Assembly (NCBI GenBank): GCA_963565915.1
Contig: OY751485.1
Span: forward strand, 3,906,001-3,970,000
From: Entoloma clypeatum
Taxonomy: Eukaryota > Basidiomycota > Agaricomycetes > Agaricales > Entolomataceae
Length of the DNA stretch: 64,000 nt
Direction of reading: 5' to 3'
Below are positions 11,246 through 24,323 of the stretch, piece by piece. The notes below the pieces were generated by a model that saw nothing but the letters and a program-made list of their open reading frames with translations, did not search any database and was not told the DNA's origin. Positions within the stretch are counted from its first letter, which is position 1, and every line of letters begins with the position of its first letter. The translations under genes and the position numbers were made by a program.

Positions 11246-11553
11246 TGTTGAAACTTTTCCCATCACGTAGATTAGATTAGATTAGATTACATCACGTGAC
11301 CTTACATATCTTCATTACATACTTGTTTGGTTGGTACAAACAGTAGTACAGTATATAAGACCAGGAAACTGTCAATACCAACAAGTTGTCTCTTGACTCT
11401 TAACCAGCTCCATCGCTCTTACCAGCCTCAACCGCTCTCACCAGCCTCACCCCTCCCAAACCATGTAAGTGACTAGAACAGTTATGTAGAGTACTTCCAC
11501 TGTAGCTGGTTGCTCAGTACATCTGTGGCTAGCGCCCAGGTGGAACTTCAACA
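11246..11553 (+). repeat. 5' LTR of young copia element
   Basis: 308 bp, TGTTGAAACTTTTCC...GGAACTTCAACA. The U3 part holds four tandem GATTA units, a CACGTG E-box (in ATCACGTGACC, about 11293), and a TATA box. A run of pyrimidine-rich CAGCCTCA/CCAGCTCC motifs follows the TATA box and may lie near the transcript start. Confidence 0.95.
11352..11359 (+). promoter_or_regulatory. TATA box in LTR
   Basis: TATATAAG, 106 bp from the LTR start, repeated at the same offset in the 3' LTR (16828-16835). It is the only strong TATA-like site in the LTR and probably sets the start of the genomic RNA. Confidence 0.6.
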
Positions 11554-11565
11554 GGTTATGGGCCC
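11554..11565 (+). other. Primer-binding site, half-tRNA initiator-Met type
   Basis: GGTTATGGGCCC begins at the first base after the LTR. It is complementary to the anticodon stem-loop of eukaryotic initiator tRNA-Met (GGGCCCAUAACC), not to a tRNA 3' end. Copia of Drosophila and yeast Ty5 are known to prime from a cleaved initiator-tRNA half in this way. The same motif core (GGTTATG) follows the 5' LTR of the old element. Confidence 0.75.
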
Positions 11566-11915
11566 CGGATAGCAGAGGGACCTGGGAAACGCTGGCAACA
11601 GCGAGTACCTGCCCACTCTACCCTGGCTGGCGAAGAACCGATCGAAAGATCTAGGTTCTGAGTCTTACTTCTTCACATATGAACCTGGGAACGTCATTAC
11701 GACAAGTACCTGTCATGAGACGTCCCTAAGGGGATTGACTTAGTACACTCCATGTGGAAACGTTGATCGCACCTTACACGTTTCTGACATATAAAGGGTT
11801 TTCCCATGACCGCTATTCCTGAAGGGAATATGTCATAAGGAATCATTCAATTGTTTTCTCGAATCATATTCATAACACATCACTGATTGAGAACCCTTTT
11901 TAGATTCATTCAAAA

Positions 11916-14900
11916 ATGTCTACCTCTCGTTCTGCCCTCGACACAATCACTGCCTTTGACGGCATCGACTACCGGAGCTGGGCCGAGAAGATGAAGTCTT
12001 ACCTCCTCCATCAAGGAGTCTGGCGCCTTGTTTCTGGCGACATCCCCCGCCCTGTCATCGCCGACTTCACCACCACAGTCTCCACCCCTGGGGCCACTGC
12101 TACTGCTCCCCCTGTGCTGGCCACCACGGTCGACCAGCCCGGCTTCCGCAAGGAAGAAAAAACCTGGATCAGGGACGATGACGTAGCTCTTGGGGCGATA
12201 CGCCTGAAGGTCTCCGAGGCAATCAGATGCCACATCAAGGACGCCACTTCCTCGAAAGACGCCTGGAAGTCATTAAAGGATGCCTACTCCAAGGTATTCC
12301 CGGCCGTCATCTTCGGCGACTTCAAGGCCGCCGCCACCTACAAGCTCTCTGGACGCGACCCCATCCCTGAAATCGAACGCCTGGGGTCTCTTTTCGCTCG
12401 GCTCGCCGACTCGAACTTTGACGTCCCCGATCTGATGCAGGCAATGATCCTGGCAAATGCAATTCCCGACGCCTGGTCGTCACTCTCCACCGCCCTCTTC
12501 CAGGTCTATGACGCCGACGATTTCACCTACAAGGCCGTAGCCGAAAGCATCATATCAGAGTACCGGTGCAAGTATTCGATTGGGTCCACTCGTACGTCCA
12601 ACGAGCAGGCCCGGAAAATCTCCGGGACAAAGCGAAAGGGGCAGGACCCCAAATGGGAAAGGCAGCAGAAGCCGAGTACCTCGCAGAACGATGCTGACGA
12701 GCAGCCCAACTCGGCCGACCCAAGTACCGCTTCTGAGAAGAAGAAGGGAAAGGGACGTTGGCGCAATCAGAAGAAAAGCGCTAACAATGCGGACAACACG
12801 TCCGACCATGTGGAAGAAACGGTTGAGTTTGTTGCTCCCGCCATCCACTTCCCTCCTCTTCCGCCGCCATCCTTCACCACCGTCACTGGTCGCGGGAAAA
12901 CGACAAGTACCGCACAGCCCGATTCCGCAAAGATGCAGTCGCTCCTGCAACGAATGAACCCCCCTCCGTCACAGTACACCGGGCTTCCTTCTGGAAAACC
13001 GTCCGTGTGGAAAAAGAACGACCATGTCCGCAAACTCGCGCGCGGCATTGGTGCTCGCCCCTCAGGATCGAATCTTCGTATCCTAGACACCATCATTCCT
13101 GACATCGACGAAAGGCCGGCTAAACAGCGTCGCGTAGCCCCGTCGATAGAAGAATCGCTGAAAATGATGGATATAGACCATCAAAGCGAGCGGATGGGGC
13201 CGGAACAATTCGAAGATGGGCTGATTGAACTTGACGGTTCGTCACATATTTCTCTCAAACTTGACCAAATGGGAAACGCTAATAATCACGCACAGACGTT
13301 TGAATACATATTAGCTAGTACCGATGCAGATAGTATAGATCTCTTTAGCGATGATCTGTACAAAAAATATATCAAACATTCCGCGTCCTGCACACACTGC
13401 AAAGAGAGAGAACGCGCTCAGTGGATCTTAGATTCCGGCGCATCATTACACTTTACCCATGAGTTCAAAGACTTCGCGTATTACAGGCCTCTCAAGGCTA
13501 AGCGATTTGTCCAAACAGCTGCAAAGGGAAAGAAACTGGAAATTCTCGGGGTTGGGGCCGTTCCAGTACGGCATACCCTAAATGGGGAAACTAAAACCCA
13601 TCTCCTACGACTGGTATTTTATATTCCGGATATGGACACACGTCTATTGTCCCTAGGCGTCTTCCTTAACCATGGTTACAAAGTTGATGGAATGCGCGGA
13701 GAAATTAATATCTCTAAAGGGCTGAACAAAATACAGTTTTCGCCTCATTTCATCGGACAAACCATTTACTGGTTAGACACTGAAATACGCTATGACCAAA
13801 TCCACGCGATCTCTAGCGAAATCACTGTTGAAACCTGGCATAAACGCCTTGGCCACCCAAATGACCAGGCGCTCAATAAGATTCCCACCAGTACCAAAGG
13901 AGTACCCAAAACGTTAGTACGTGAGAAATCACAGGAAAGCTGCACGGGGTGTCTAAAAGGGAAAATGCCGAATCAATCTTACCCTAACTCGGTGACAAGG
14001 GCTGTCGAACCCTTTGATTTGATCCATTCGGACTTGAAACAGATATCCACGGCATCGTACCACAAGTACAAATATTTCCTTACCTTTTTGGATGATTTTT
14101 CTTCCCATGTCTGGGTCGTCTTGCTTAGGAAAAAGTCAGGCGCCATCACAGCGCTGAAACAATTCCTTGCGATGATCCAGAATCAATTCGCCGCCACCCC
14201 TAAAAAATGGCGGGTTGATGGAGGAGGAGAATTCGATGAATACAAGGATGTACTTGCCGATCATGGAATTCTGATCGACGTCACACTCCCATATCAGCAT
14301 CAGCAGAATGGTAGAGCAGAACGAATAAATCGAACTCTGTGGGAAAAATCTCAGGCATTGCGTTTCGACGCATGTCTACCGCCGATGTGGTGGGAATTCT
14401 GTTTGGAACATGCAGCATTTCTATACAACAGAACCCCCATGCGGCGTCTTGAATGGAAAACCCCTTATTTCAGGGTGACCAATGAGATCCCCGACTTGTC
14501 CAGCGTCAGAGTTTTCGGATGCCAAGCATACGTATATATCCCAAAAGAAAAACGCAGAAACTCCCTGGAGTCAAGATCTCGATTGATGATTTATCTCGGA
14601 TCAAAACCAGGGGTCAAAGGATACCGCTTCATGGATCCTGAGACTAACACGATTTTCATGGGTGGGAAAGCTATCTTTGATGAAAGCAAGTACCCTAGAT
14701 GCCACATCGACCCTTTGCCAGAAAACCATCCAGAAATGGAAAACCCAGAGCCGGCTGATGAGTTTGAGGATCTCATCCCTGGCAGCAACGACGACGATAG
14801 TCACAATGAAACACCTCAGGACTCAGTTCCCATTGAACAGGATCAACCTGAATCAGACAACGAACTACCTGCCAGTGAGCCTGATGACGAACCACGAGTA

Positions 14901-16643
14901 CCCACTCCGGAACCCGAGCAAGTACCAGATCGACCGATCAGGGAACGACGAGTTCGGAAGATGCCAGGAAGCATCTATGGGGAAGACACTCCAGCGTCTG
15001 ATCTTGAAAAATTAGATCGAAGACGGAGATTGGGCGGTCAAACGGCATGGATGAATGACCTCCTGATGGAGGTGATATCAGCCCAAGTTGGCATCGTTGA
15101 AATGTCCCATAAAGACATATACCCTCTTCCAAATAAAGAAGACTGGTATGCGGCTGAACGTAAAGAACTAGACATGCTCAAACGCCGCGGGGTGATCACG
15201 GAGCTAGTACCCCTGCCTGCAGGGAGGAAAGCCCTAAGGAACAAATGGGTTTATAACGAAAAATCCGACGGGCGTCTGAAAGCGCGCCTTGTCGCAAAAG
15301 GCTTCTCGCAGGTGGAAGGGATCGACTTTGATCAGATCTTCTCACCAGTCGTAAGATATGAAACCGTCCGACTGATACTGGCATTGACAGCCCTTGAAGG
15401 GTGGTTCATGACACTGTTGGACGTCTCATCAGCCTTCCTCTACGGAACGCTCCAAGAAGTCATTTACATGCGACAGCCTGAGGGCTACATAGTAAAAGGG
15501 AAAGAGCACCTCGTGTACCAACTATTCAAAGCTCTATATGGACTTAAGCAGGCCGCATTAGCCTGGTGGAGGGAACTTGATTCCTCCATGAAAAAGCTCG
15601 GCTTTGTCCGGCTTCACTCTGATGCGGGAGTGTTCATTCACAAAAGTACCAAAGGGGAAATTGTAATCGCCGTCATATATGTCGACGACTCTGCTTTTCT
15701 CGGCACAAACCGAGAATACACGCTAGAGAAGAAAAAGGCCTTCATGACCACATGGGAATGTAGGGACCTAGGGCACCTTGTGCCTGATGGGGAACCGAAA
15801 GAATTTCTCTCTATCCAAATAAGGCAACGTGGGAAACGTATCTTCATTGATCAAGTACCTTACCTTGAGAAAATACTCGAACGAATGGGGATGAGCGAAT
15901 CTAACGCCACCCATACCCCACTTCCTACGGGCTACAAACCCATGATGTCCGAAGATGAACCCAATGCAGAACTTCGATCAAAGTACCAATCCGTCATCGG
16001 ATCGCTTCTATATCTGATGATTGGAACGAGGCCAGACATCTGTTTTGCCGTGATCAAAATGTCGCAGTTTTCCGCAAATCCCACCAAACGCCATTTAGAA
16101 GTGGCTAGGGATATTTGCAGGTATCTAAAGGCGACAAAAAATTACGCAATCATGTATGATGGCGACTCAGGGAAAGGAATCTATGCATTCACAGACTCCG
16201 ATTGGGCGTCAGATGAAAACACGAGGAGGTCTACCACTGGCTTCTTCATATCACTGGCGTCTGGAGCAGTAACATGGGTATCATCGGCGCAAAAGACCAT
16301 CGCCCTCTCTTCCACAGAAGCAGAGTATATGGCGTTATCAGATTGCAGTCGCGCAGCAACATGGCTGAGAAGCATGCTTGCCGAACTTGGAATGCAGATC
16401 GGATCAGTACCGATCTACGGAGACAACAACGGTTCCGTCTTTATCGCATCCAACCCTGTAACCGAGAAACGATCCAAGCACATTGACGTGCGATTCCACT
16501 TCGTCAGAGAAAAAGTCTCCGAAGGAATAATTACGGTCGAATTCATTGAAGGAGTGAACAACCCTGCAGATCTTTTAACTAAGAATCTGGGAAAAATCCT
16601 CTTTTCCAAGTTTATCCCGTACTTCGGATTGATAAAAAACTAG
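11916..16643 (+). CDS. Gag-Pol polyprotein of young copia element
   Basis: 1575 residues in one frame, starting at ATG 11916 after a 362-bp leader. Order by residue: Gag (1 to about 490), opening with the copia-type WAEKMKSYLLHQGVWRLV; protease with QWILDSGASLHF (about 500-512); GAG-pre-integrase HHCC (about 635-690; HKRLGHPN and CTGCLKGK); integrase core with catalytic D in HSDLKQ (about 705), D in RVDGGGEF (about 766) and E in GRAERIN (about 801); reverse transcriptase with FSPVVRYETVR, LDVSSAFLYG and catalytic YVDD (about 1255); RNase H with TDSDWASDE, SSTEAEYMALSD and KHIDVRFHFVRE (about 1415-1535). Gag and Pol are fused without frameshift, as usual in this superfamily. No CCHC zinc knuckle is visible in Gag; Lys/Arg-rich blocks (about 230-290) may bind RNA instead. 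No stop or missing catalytic residue is seen. Confidence 0.97.
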   Translation: MSTSRSALDTITAFDGIDYRSWAEKMKSYLLHQGVWRLVSGDIPRPVIADFTTTVSTPGATATAPPVLATTVDQPGFRKEEKTWIRDDDVALGAIRLKVSEAIRCHIKDATSSKDAWKSLKDAYSKVFPAVIFGDFKAAATYKLSGRDPIPEIERLGSLFARLADSNFDVPDLMQAMILANAIPDAWSSLSTALFQVYDADDFTYKAVAESIISEYRCKYSIGSTRTSNEQARKISGTKRKGQDPKWERQQKPSTSQNDADEQPNSADPSTASEKKKGKGRWRNQKKSANNADNTSDHVEETVEFVAPAIHFPPLPPPSFTTVTGRGKTTSTAQPDSAKMQSLLQRMNPPPSQYTGLPSGKPSVWKKNDHVRKLARGIGARPSGSNLRILDTIIPDIDERPAKQRRVAPSIEESLKMMDIDHQSERMGPEQFEDGLIELDGSSHISLKLDQMGNANNHAQTFEYILASTDADSIDLFSDDLYKKYIKHSASCTHCKERERAQWILDSGASLHFTHEFKDFAYYRPLKAKRFVQTAAKGKKLEILGVGAVPVRHTLNGETKTHLLRLVFYIPDMDTRLLSLGVFLNHGYKVDGMRGEINISKGLNKIQFSPHFIGQTIYWLDTEIRYDQIHAISSEITVETWHKRLGHPNDQALNKIPTSTKGVPKTLVREKSQESCTGCLKGKMPNQSYPNSVTRAVEPFDLIHSDLKQISTASYHKYKYFLTFLDDFSSHVWVVLLRKKSGAITALKQFLAMIQNQFAATPKKWRVDGGGEFDEYKDVLADHGILIDVTLPYQHQQNGRAERINRTLWEKSQALRFDACLPPMWWEFCLEHAAFLYNRTPMRRLEWKTPYFRVTNEIPDLSSVRVFGCQAYVYIPKEKRRNSLESRSRLMIYLGSKPGVKGYRFMDPETNTIFMGGKAIFDESKYPRCHIDPLPENHPEMENPEPADEFEDLIPGSNDDDSHNETPQDSVPIEQDQPESDNELPASEPDDEPRVPTPEPEQVPDRPIRERRVRKMPGSIYGEDTPASDLEKLDRRRRLGGQTAWMNDLLMEVISAQVGIVEMSHKDIYPLPNKEDWYAAERKELDMLKRRGVITELVPLPAGRKALRNKWVYNEKSDGRLKARLVAKGFSQVEGIDFDQIFSPVVRYETVRLILALTALEGWFMTLLDVSSAFLYGTLQEVIYMRQPEGYIVKGKEHLVYQLFKALYGLKQAALAWWRELDSSMKKLGFVRLHSDAGVFIHKSTKGEIVIAVIYVDDSAFLGTNREYTLEKKKAFMTTWECRDLGHLVPDGEPKEFLSIQIRQRGKRIFIDQVPYLEKILERMGMSESNATHTPLPTGYKPMMSEDEPNAELRSKYQSVIGSLLYLMIGTRPDICFAVIKMSQFSANPTKRHLEVARDICRYLKATKNYAIMYDGDSGKGIYAFTDSDWASDENTRRSTTGFFISLASGAVTWVSSAQKTIALSSTEAEYMALSDCSRAATWLRSMLAELGMQIGSVPIYGDNNGSVFIASNPVTEKRSKHIDVRFHFVREKVSEGIITVEFIEGVNNPADLLTKNLGKILFSKFIPYFGLIKN

Positions 16644-16714
16644 GCGAAACAAAAGTACCTATATATATATATGAGGGAAAAAGTAAGATGTATTTAGAAG
16701 TATGTACTAAATAT

Positions 16715-16721
16715 GGAGGGG
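16715..16721 (+). other. Polypurine tract of young copia element
   Basis: GGAGGGG directly abuts the 3' LTR start, the expected site for plus-strand priming. Confidence 0.8.
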
Positions 16722-17029
16722 TGTTGAAACTTTTCCCATCACGTAGATTAGATTAGATTAGATTACATCACGTGACCTTACATATCTTCATTACATACTT
16801 GTTTGGTTGGTACAAACAGTAGTACAGTATATAAGACCAGGAAACTGTCAATACCAACAAGTTGTCTCTTGACTCTTAACCAGCTCCATCGCTCTTACCA
16901 GCCTCAACCGCTCTCACCAGCCTCACCCCTCCCAAACCATGTAAGTGACTAGAACGGTTATGTAGAGTACTTCCACTGTAGCTGGTTGCTCAGTACATCT
17001 GTGGCTAGCGCCCAGGTGGAACTTCAACA
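16722..17029 (+). repeat. 3' LTR of young copia element
   Basis: 308 bp, same ends and length as the 5' LTR, one substitution apart by eye. Its near identity dates the insertion as recent on any substitution clock. Confidence 0.95.
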
Positions 17030-17034
17030 GTCTT

Positions 17035-17327
17035 CAGCTGATCCCAAACCTCTTTCGAAGTCTGGAATGCTGTAATGTCATGCTTTACAGATTCCACCAG
17101 AGACAAGACAATCGCACCATGTGCTTTCAAGTCTCTCTCTTTCCACTCACAGAGCTCTTTCTTGTCTTCTGCTTGAGAAGTGGATGTCAACACAGAGGGT
17201 TGTGGCCAATCCCTGCAAGCATCCAGGTCCCTTCAAACTGTAAAAACCCTGTCATCTTATCGCTCCACTCCTTCCAGTTAGAGCCAGTCATCTTGATGAC
17301 AGCAGATTTGTAATCAAAAGAAGACAT
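17035..17327 (-). pseudogene. Old copia Gag, N-terminal part
   Basis: Minus-strand start at 17327 gives MSSFDYKSAVIKMTGSNWKE, W..KMTGFLQFEGTWMLAG, then after one frameshift EWKERDLKAHGAIVLSLV, SVKHDITAFQTSKEVWDQLKT. The W-x2-W...K..L...G.W and D..A...I.LS...S pattern is the copia Gag (UBN2-type) start. The frame is cut at the young copia target site and resumes at 11245. Confidence 0.8.
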
Positions 17328-18058
17328 GATTTGATGTGAAGGGTGAGAGCGCAAAAGACTGGAAATAGAATGTGTCAGTCACATGTCAAATCGCTGGATC
17401 TTAGATGAAACAGGGACACAGCAACATGTGTTTTGCTCCACTAGGGTCCATCAGACCCCTATTCCACGTTTAACGTCGTACACAGAGTTAACTGGTAGAC
17501 ACATGTATGGAGGCGGATGGGCATCACGATCATCGGGGTGTTATTGCCCGGATCTGCTAGCTCATCGCACTACACAATGATGTGGGATTAAACATCCACA
17601 TAATTATTAATGTTGTATGTACAGATCGAGGTGCACTTGATCTATTGTGTTCGTGATGTAGTGGCATCGAGTCTACTAAGACTGCCAGTGACGAGCGCAA
17701 TGGCGAGTCTCAGGGCTCCATTGTGATTCCTACAGATTTGGCTAGTGGGGCTATTTCGGGCTAGTACTAGCCCAAAATAGTTCTATAATCACAAGTTCAA
17801 TAATCTAGGTCAGATCGATCACTAGGGCAGTGTTGAGATGATGCCAACATGTCGCCAAGAGACCAAAGACTATGGTTTTTTCTTGTACTCAATAGTATTG
17901 GGCTTACTTTTGTAATTATTATGTACATCATCTGTAATGTATTCTAGCACTTTCATAATGAATGAATAACTAATCAAGTCTTCGGGCTAGTTGGACTTGT
18001 TATCTAGTGATGAGCAAAATAGCTCCAAATAGATCAATAGCTTTTTGTGGAAATGCTG
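17328..18058. other. Old copia 5' leader and inserted non-coding sequence
   Basis: About 730 bp between gag and the primer site, longer than a usual copia leader. It holds a near-perfect palindrome around 17749-17786 (GGCTATTTCGGGCTAGTA / CTAGCCCAAAATAGTT) and no gene. A small foldback insertion is possible but its ends are not clear. Confidence 0.4.
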
Positions 18059-18069
18059 ATGTCATAACC
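18059..18069 (-). other. Primer-binding site of old copia element
   Basis: On the minus strand GGTTATGACAT immediately follows the LTR. GGTTATG matches the complement of the initiator tRNA-Met anticodon loop, as in the young element; the remaining bases have diverged. Confidence 0.6.
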
Positions 18070-18356
18070 TATTAGAACAGCATATGATCACATCAACATT
18101 GGAGGTGATCACAGCAGATGCGTTGTCTTGCATATACTCTATGCTATGTGCTACAGATCGTGTATCTACAATAGAGGTGGAACCTTACTACTAACCTTGT
18201 GAGGTGTTTGCAAGATGGGGGTTACTCAGTAAGAGCGTTATATTGCACAGAGAATAAGGACAGTCTTATATACTAGTCTACTTATTTGTACATTATTTGT
18301 ACATCATGGGATGATACTATGGATGAAATATCTATAGGAGTGGAATTCATTCAACA
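18070..18356 (-). repeat. 5' LTR of old copia element
   Basis: 287 bp, homologous along its length to 5447-5748. One end has decayed (TATTAGAACAGC where the other LTR has TGTTGGAACAGC); the other end keeps TTCAACA. Small deletions, for example around 18309, account for the length difference. Confidence 0.85.
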
Positions 18357-18789
18357 TCAAACATAGCCCAGCTGTCGGTAGAATGAAATTGAAATATATA
18401 TATAAATCATGCTGAGGTTGAATATCCTCATGCCCAACAAACTTGCTAGTGAACTATTGGTACTATTGGAGCTCTTCAGCCCGTGACGAGGGCAATAGCA
18501 CCAAATAGATCAATAAATTTCTGTGAAAATGCTGATGTAAGTTCGAACCCTTCAGGATTCTGTCTTTAGCACATCTTGTACTGAATATTTTCCCAAGATT
18601 GTTGGTGCCATCTTAAAGCAGAGATGACAAGCTTTCAAATGATGCAAGATTTAAGAAATTTGGATGTGCCTATGTGAAACTAGAGGCCCATCTATAAAAG
18701 TGATGCATCACTGGGTTAACGATAGTATTGAGTGTGCGGCCGTGACAAGGCACTAAAGTCACCATTATCTAATACTAGCGAGTCAGTGA
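18357..18789. other. Spacer before alanyl-tRNA synthetase
   Basis: No gene. The block around 18482-18541 (CAATAGCACCAAATAGATCA ... AAATGCTGATGT) is a diverged duplicate of 18005-18063, just beyond the other side of the LTR. The last about 100 bp (GTGACAAGGCAC onward) would hold the synthetase promoter; no TATA box is evident. Confidence 0.45.
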
Positions 18790-22426
<3,637 letters not shown>

Positions 22427-22782
22427 ATCTGCCAGATTAAATGTATATGGGCTTATTTACATGGCTTCACTTGTGGAATCATTGTGTACTTGTTGTGTAC
22501 ATACTAGTATGTAGTGTTTCACCATGGGGATTAAACAAATCTAAACAACCCAAGGTGGTGTATTGGACCCCAGCCGGAACGACAACTTCAAGTCAACCTG
22601 GGTGCGCACTCAAGGTGAGGGGCTCTCTGTGGCTAGCGAAGGGGACAAGGAATATCGCCCAACAGGCATTCTTCGGTTTGGGGGGCGTGGATGGATGGAT
22701 TAGGGATGGATTGGATGCCTTCGAACCAGATGAGTGTGAGAAGAACAAAATGGCTGACGACTTTCTTCAGGCCGCTATCATC
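22427..22782 (+). other. Spacer and probable 5' UTR of RPS18
   Basis: No coding gene supported. The last part (CTTTCTTCAG at 22770-22779 followed by GCCGCTATCATC and ATG) looks like a 3' splice site just ahead of the RPS18 start, suggesting an intron in the 5' UTR, which is common in fungal ribosomal protein genes. Confidence 0.4.
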
Positions 22783-23414
22783 ATGTCACTCGTCGTTCCC
22801 GAGGCCCACCAGCAATTTCAGGTGCGTTACCGTCAATAGCTGAGACCTCCACAGCCTTATTATGCATTCCAGCATATTCTTCGTCTTCTCAATACTAATG
22901 TTGATGGGAAGCGCAAAATCATGTATGCTCTGACCGAGATCAAGGGTGTCGGCCGCCGATATTCAAACCTAGTATGCAAAAAGGCTGATGTTGACCTCAA
23001 CAAACGGTGCGTTTATGTGCGAGGGACGTCCCCGAGGTCAAACTCATGAAAAGTTGGCCCCAGCGCCGGGGAGCTCAACTCTGATGAGTTGGAGCGCATT
23101 GTCACTATTATTCAAAATCCTACACAGTTCAAGATCCCAACCTGGTTCCTCAACAGGCAAAAGGACATTGTCGACGGCAAGAACTCGCAAATCTTATCCA
23201 ATGCTGTTGATTCCAAGATTCGCGATGACCTCGAACGTTTGAAGAAGATCCGTGCTCATCGGGGTTTGAGGCATTATTGGGGACTGCGTGTCAGGGGTCA
23301 GCACACGAAAACGACTGGTAGGTTATTGTGCCATGTTTTATACTTGGGTGCTCAATTATTTGTTGTTCAGGTCGTCGCGGGAAGACGGTTGGTGTCTCCA
23401 AGAAGCGAAACTAG
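22783..23414 (+). CDS. RPS18: 40S ribosomal protein uS13 (S18)
   Basis: A core small-subunit protein at the head, contacting tRNA and the uL5 bridge. Exons 22783-22821, 22873-23006, 23064-23317, 23371-23414 join to 156 aa; introns are 51-57 bp with GT-AG ends. Diagnostic segments: MSLVVPE start, [112 protein letters not shown]. The small insertion AHQ before QFQ near residue 8 is unusual for the family. A longer start at 22750 is in frame but the MSLVV start matches the family and is preferred. Confidence 0.97.
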
Positions 23415-23590
23415 CTACTTAGGTTATCAGGGTCATTTGATGTACTCTATCGCAATATGTGAATCTCTCACCACGTGACGTGTTTGAAGTTGTCAAACTT
23501 TGGTCTCTAGAATTTTCGATGTACAATATGACAACGACGACCTGGATTGCGCCTGGAGTGATCAATCATCCTTGGTTTACTCGACCCTCT

Positions 23591-24266
23591 ATGAAGCGAA
23601 AACTATCTGGCTTCACCCCACCAGGAAATGCGAATGAAAATCCGTCATCGAGGAACCCCACTCCATCACGTCCTACAAAGCGTCGCAGACATGACGCCCT
23701 GGAGGCCGAATTTTCAACACTCTCGCTTCATCCAATGAGCTCAGATCATGTGCCCAATTGTGCTCATGCCCCGAGTGATCCTCCTGCGATTGGGACGCAT
23801 AGTGTTCCCCCTGTTTTCCTCTCGAGTATGGAACCGTCTGTCCCCGAGGTTAAAATGAAAGCATCGTCTTGGTATGAGCCTGAACATGACCGTATGTCGT
23901 TCATTCATTCAACCACTCTCAGCCTACTGTTGACAACTAAGTATAGGCATCATCGTCACGGACTTGGACTCTTCTTCAGATGAAGAAGCAGAAACCACCG
24001 ATCCCGACAAAACGTCCATCTTGATCTCACCAGCAATCCTCCGACAGATCTCGTCCCGTTCTCGCGACCTGATTCAGTCCGCGCCTCCCTTGCGGAAGTC
24101 AAGTCAGGCACTCGTGCTTTTCAGACCTCTACCAGTGGCGGGAATCACGGATATTGCTGAAAAGCTGGAAGACAGTGACAAGCGGATCGGAGACGAAGCC
24201 AGGAGAGCGAGAGATAAACATTCCGTAGATGATATCGATGATGCGATGGACGTGGAACTATGGTAA
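23591..24266 (+). CDS. Unrecognised basidiomycete protein, probably nuclear
   Basis: Two exons (23591-23891 and 23947-24266; 55-bp GT-AG intron) give 206 aa from ATG 23591; an upstream in-frame ATG at 23459 would add 44 residues. The N-terminal third is Pro/Ser/Asn-rich with a basic patch RPTKRRRHDALE that resembles a nuclear localisation signal. The C-terminal half has RIIVTDLDSSSDEE, ILISPAILRQI, ALVLFRPLPV and an acidic end DDIDDAMDVELW. Spliced frame, intron size and position in the conserved island argue it is a real gene. I do not recognise the family and assign no function. It ends 57 bp from the convergent HAP2 stop codon. Confidence 0.7.
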
Positions 24267-24323
24267 TACTGGCTAACAAGGTGGACGACGAGATTGAGTT
24301 GATTGAAACGGAAAGTAGATGTT

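Larger units (their letters stand above)
11246..17029 (+). mobile_element. Intact young Ty1/copia retrotransposon
   Basis: 5784 bp, flanked by the perfect 5-bp target duplication GTCTT (11241-11245 and 17030-17034). Two 308-bp LTRs differ at one position by eye (A in GAACAGTT versus G in GAACGGTT). A primer-binding site directly follows the 5' LTR, one uninterrupted Gag-Pol frame fills the interior, and a purine tract precedes the 3' LTR. All parts expected of an autonomous element are present, so recent and possibly current activity is likely. It landed in gag of an older copia relative. Confidence 0.97.
5447..18356 (-). mobile_element. Old Ty1/copia element, minus strand, split by two later insertions
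   Basis: Matching LTRs lie at 5447-5748 and 18070-18356 in the same orientation. Between them, in minus-strand order, are a half-tRNA primer site (18069-18059), gag N-terminus (17327-17035), gag middle (11245-10884), gag C-terminus (8461-7444), pol (7425-5775) and a polypurine tract (5757-5749). Removing the young copia (11246-17034) and the hAT-like element (8462-10883) restores a continuous Gag frame at both junctions. The remaining element is about 4.7 kb and lacks the protease core, integrase and N-terminal RT. No target duplication is recognisable outside the LTRs, consistent with age. Confidence 0.85.

Noticed and set aside
18070..18356. Solo copia LTR
   Set aside because: Its PBS and gag on the left and the homologous LTR at 5447 show it is the 5' LTR of the split old element.
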